This document shows, piece by piece, positions 14,944-16,333 of a stretch of 16,333 nucleotides of DNA; the stretch's first letter is position 1, and every line of letters begins with the position of its first letter. The DNA is taken from NCBI GenBank assembly GCA_004555635.1, contig SFHN01000008.1, positions 1-16,333 of the forward strand, given 5' to 3'. A program made the translations under genes and the position numbers. Under the pieces are notes generated by a model. That model searched no databases, had not been told where the DNA came from, and was given only the letters and a program-made list of their open reading frames with translations. The stretch is from [Eubacterium] saphenum (GTDB lineage: Bacteria; Bacillota; Clostridia; Oscillospirales; Ruminococcaceae).

Positions 14944-15144
14944 TTGAAGAAAATTCCGTTTTCCGAGCCTAAGTTTCATTATGGCGAGCTGTCCGACGAC
15001 GAGGGTATGAACATCTCGTCCGCCGACGACTGCACGGGGCTGATTCCTGCGGCGGTGCTTGATGACGAGCAGTACGACAGCTACGCCGAGCTGTACAGCT
15101 TTCTCCCGCCAGAGGGCGAGCGCCGCTTCAACGACCGCATATAG
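14944..15144 (+). CDS. Small acidic protein of unknown function (66 aa)
   Basis: Starts at a TTG nine bases after AAAGGAG; translated it begins MKKIPFSEPKFHYGELSDD. It is acidic in the middle (DDEG, ADDC, LDDEQYD), has no membrane segment, no signal peptide and no zinc motif, and ends ERRFNDRI with TAG. Without the TTG the next usable start is an ATG at 15007, which would lose a third of the protein and has no ribosome site, so the TTG is favoured. I do not recognise a family. Being divergent from a phage-type repressor operon it could be a small phage-like effector, but this is only context. Confidence 0.55.
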   Translation: MKKIPFSEPKFHYGELSDDEGMNISSADDCTGLIPAAVLDDEQYDSYAELYSFLPPEGERRFNDRI

Positions 15145-15148
15145 TCGG

Positions 15149-15198
15149 GTCGGGTGCCACGACGGGCATTCCGGTCGAGTGCCTCGACACGCATTCCG
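15149..15198 (+). repeat. 25-base imperfect tandem repeat including dispersed repeat copy 2
   Basis: Unit 1 (15149-15173) and unit 2 (15174-15198) share GTCG-GTGCC-CGAC-CATTCCG and differ at about four positions. Unit 2 contains the hairpin GTCGAG-TGC-CTCGAC and the 17 bases (15176-15192) identical to 13107-13123. It directly follows the stop of the small acidic gene. The rest of 15199-15310 shows no gene. Confidence 0.55.
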
Positions 15199-15315
15199 CC
15201 CTTCGGCTGGTGAAATTACGGCGTAGGTTGATTAACGGCGGGATTTTGGCACGCCTGCGGTTCGGTTTTTTGTTCAACTCGCTCTGAAGTGCGGAAGCGT
15301 ATACCCAAAAATAAA

Positions 15316-15344
15316 GCGGCTCCCGATTTTTCATCGGAAGCCGC
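15316..15344. terminator. Bidirectional terminator between small gene and transporter relic
   Basis: GCGGCT/AGCCGC and CCGAT/ATCGG form an 11-base-pair stem with one C/A mismatch and a TTTTC loop. It is flanked by TTTATTTTT on the minus strand and CTTTCT on the plus strand, so it suits both converging genes. It was presumably the terminator of the original transporter operon. Confidence 0.8.
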
Positions 15345-15364
15345 CTTTCTATAAGGGAGGAAGT

Positions 15365-15826
15365 TTACGCTTTTTTCTTGTTCTTTCTCGAAAGAACCAC
15401 GCTCTGAACCACAAGGAATAGGCAAATCATCGCCGCAACCGTAAGGTTGGGGCAGAGCGTTATTTCCTGATAAACGGTGCTGATACCCGCTTTCTGCGCG
15501 TCCTGAAGAACGCTGTCCAAACCGGAAGTGCCTGCTGCGAAAATAAGCAGGTGGTCAACCTCGTCTTGAATGAACGTCTGCGCAGCGGCAATCTGCTCGT
15601 CATTCTTGAGAGAATAAGCGAAGGAAGTGTCGTAGCCGTTCGCCTCGGTGAAAGCTGCCTTCATATCCTTGTCGTTTGCAGTGCGGCAGCCGGACTCGTT
15701 CGGGTCGTTGTTGATAATGCCCACCTTAACAAGACCGTTGCCCTAATCCCTGCCCGCACAGTATGAAAAAGCGCCTGCCATAAGTGCTGCGCCGAGAATC
15801 GCGCTGAGAATTCTCTTCATCTTCAT
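15365..15826 (-). pseudogene. Relic of a sugar ABC transporter operon: binding-protein N-terminus joined to a permease-like tail
   Basis: From the ATG at 15826 (GGAGG nine bases upstream) the frame reads a lipoprotein-type signal (MKMKRILSAILGAALMAG, then FSYC as lipobox) and is broken by an in-frame TAG at 15745-15743. The same frame continues with KVGIINNDPNESGCRTAND, a clear YtfQ/ribose-type binding protein N-lobe, up to DAQKAGISTV near 15473. There the similarity stops abruptly and the last 35 residues are a hydrophobic helix plus LSRKNKKKA, as at the end of YjfF/RbsC-type permeases. Usual conserved aromatic positions look altered (SGCRT and TSGLDSV where I would expect Tyr and Trp). A deletion removing the rest of the binding gene, the ATPase and most of the permease explains this best. 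The permease origin of the tail is moderate confidence. Confidence 0.75.
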
Positions 15827-15897
15827 AATAAATTTCCTCCTGTGATTGCACGTTTATACTAATGTCGAACACAAGGCGACTCAAGCTGTCCTGTTTT

Positions 15898-15913
15898 GTG
15901 AATACAAATTCAC
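15898..15913. promoter_or_regulatory. Operator-like dyad 1 (GTGAAT-ACAA-ATTCAC)
   Basis: A 16-base dyad in the leader of the transporter relic. On the minus strand it reads AATTTGTATTCA, identical over 12 bases to the site at 16107-16118 next to the GntR gene. Spaced like an AraR-type roadblock site downstream of a promoter. Confidence 0.55.
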
Positions 15914-15937
15914 CCGCGCGTATCGTCATTTGTCTTA

Positions 15938-15965
15938 TTCATATTCTACCGCAATACAAATCCAA
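15938..15965 (-). promoter_or_regulatory. Possible promoter of the transporter relic
   Basis: Minus strand TTGGAT (15965-15960), 16-base spacer, TATGAA (15943-15938). Only moderately close to consensus, but the operator-like motif at 15953-15963 overlaps its -35 and spacer, as expected of a repressed promoter. Confidence 0.4.
15953..15963. promoter_or_regulatory. Operator-like motif 2
   Basis: AATACAAATCC, on the minus strand GGATTTGTATT, shares ATTTGTATT with sites 1 and 4. Confidence 0.45.
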
Positions 15966-16010
15966 AAGAAGGGATAATATATACTAAATTTTCCTGGCAA
16001 TTTCAGTCAC

Positions 16011-16022
16011 TTTGTACAAATT
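16011..16022. promoter_or_regulatory. Operator-like motif 3, palindromic
   Basis: TTTGTACAAATT contains the perfect palindrome TTTGTACAAA. It resembles the half-sites of the known Bacillus AraR operator type (ATTTGTAC...), midway between the two divergent promoters. Confidence 0.5.
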
Positions 16023-16066
16023 TTGCACACAAGGTTGAAAAGATAGGTCGATTTTTGTTTAGATTA

Positions 16067-16095
16067 TTGACAAAACGTGGGCAAAGTTGTATGAT
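16067..16095 (+). promoter_or_regulatory. Sigma-A promoter of the GntR-family gene
   Basis: TTGACA (16067-16072), 17-base spacer, TATGAT (16090-16095). Predicted start of transcription is near 16102, five bases before operator-like motif 4. Confidence 0.8.
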
Positions 16096-16106
16096 TATAG
16101 AAGCGA

Positions 16107-16118
16107 AATTTGTATTCA
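16107..16118. promoter_or_regulatory. Operator-like motif 4 at the GntR transcription start
   Basis: AATTTGTATTCA lies just after the predicted transcription start and before the ribosome site of the GntR gene, a position for autorepression. It matches 12 bases of motif 1 on the opposite strand. Confidence 0.55.
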
Positions 16119-16137
16119 TATGAAAGGCGGGACGGAG

Positions 16138-16333
16138 ATGAAGAAGTATGAGCAGGTCGCGGCGGATATCAGGGATAATATCCTGTCGGGCCGCTATACA
16201 GAGGGGCAGACGCTGCCTACGGAGGACGCGCTGTCCTCAGATTATAATGTAAGCAGGCAGACAATCCGCCACGCGCTTGCGCTGCTTGTGGACGAGGAGC
16301 TTATCTCAAAGCGGCAGGGAAGCGGGTCTACGG
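16138..16333 (+). CDS. GntR-family (AraR-like) transcriptional regulator, 5' part
   Basis: The first 65 residues of a regulator that runs off the window. They form a complete GntR winged HTH: KKYEQVAADIRDNILSGRY, TEGQTLPTEDALSSDYNVSR, QTIRHALALLVDEELISKRQ, and GSGS, the GSGxFV-type wing end. MKxYEQVxxxI starts and SRQTVRxALxxL cores are typical of AraR, where this domain is joined to a LacI-type sugar-binding domain; whether that follows here cannot be seen. The start at 16138 has AAAGGCGG ten bases upstream; an in-frame ATG at 16120 lacks a site. It is divergent from the sugar transporter relic and both sides carry the same operator-like motif, so it was probably the transporter's sugar-responsive repressor. 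Confidence 0.85.
   Translation, partial: MKKYEQVAADIRDNILSGRYTEGQTLPTEDALSSDYNVSRQTIRHALALLVDEELISKRQGSGST

Noticed and set aside
15743..15745. TAG read as a sense codon (alternative code or selenocysteine-like recoding)
   Set aside because: TAG ends rsmI, ImmA, the DUF1492-like gene and the zinc-ribbon gene in this window, and the same locus shows a deletion fusion, so decay is the simpler explanation.
1..16333. tRNA or rRNA genes
   Set aside because: No cloverleaf-like segment with T-loop GGTTCRA signature in a plausible context and no rRNA-like conserved strings were seen; a covariance-model scan would settle it.

Overview
The window looks like chromosomal DNA from a moderately GC-rich, low-complexity-envelope Firmicute of the class Clostridia, most likely a gut Oscillospirales/Ruminococcaceae-type organism. 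The reasons are AAAGGAG-type ribosome binding sites before almost every gene, consensus TTGACA/TATAAT promoters, many short GC-rich hairpins between genes, and family assignments typical of Clostridia (Prok-RING plus DUF2628-like protein, DUF1492-like phage regulator, ImmA/IrrE, AraR-type GntR regulator). The species assignment is inference. The genetic code is standard: TAG, TAA and TGA all end intact genes.

Left part (1-9099, minus strand). Positions 1-242 hold no gene but a dense series of perfect hairpins that also terminate the long minus-strand gene train to the right. Read in the direction of transcription (right to left), the train is: a family 2 glycosyltransferase with two C-terminal membrane helices (8098-9099), two paralogous GT-C-like polytopic membrane proteins (6302-8101 and 4049-6277), then housekeeping genes trmN6 (3307-4035), rsmI (2469-3314), a 58-residue single-pass membrane protein (2225-2401), folC (957-2225) and a DUF45/YgjP-type metallopeptidase (243-941). 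Overlaps of 1-8 bases and ribosome sites lying on the previous stop codon suggest translational coupling. The three glycosylation genes probably form one system: the GT2 enzyme charges a polyprenyl phosphate on the inside and the membrane proteins use the lipid-linked sugar outside.

Centre (9193-13105). Two zinc-binding membrane proteins are transcribed away from each other from two near-consensus promoters in one 244-base gap: a RING-like/DUF2628-like protein (9193-10137, minus) and a 907-residue double zinc-ribbon, single-helix protein with a large outer domain (10382-13105, plus). The second carries a recent 93-base in-frame tandem duplication in its linker.

Right part (13286-16333). A small regulatory operon of phage type runs leftwards: a sigma-region-4/DUF1492-like protein, an XRE repressor and an ImmA/IrrE metalloprotease, all overlapping, driven by a consensus promoter whose spacer holds a perfect 15-base dyad. 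A short acidic protein of unknown function is divergent from it. Next is the relic of a sugar ABC transporter operon: the signal peptide and N-terminal part of a galactofuranose/ribose-type binding protein, broken by an amber codon and fused to what looks like the C-terminal tail of a permease, implying that the intervening transporter genes were deleted. Its divergent neighbour is the start of an intact-looking AraR-like GntR regulator, and the gap between them contains four copies of an AATTTGTA-type operator motif. Short dispersed repeats (a 17-base perfect match and a 19-base near match) link the intergenic gaps of the window.
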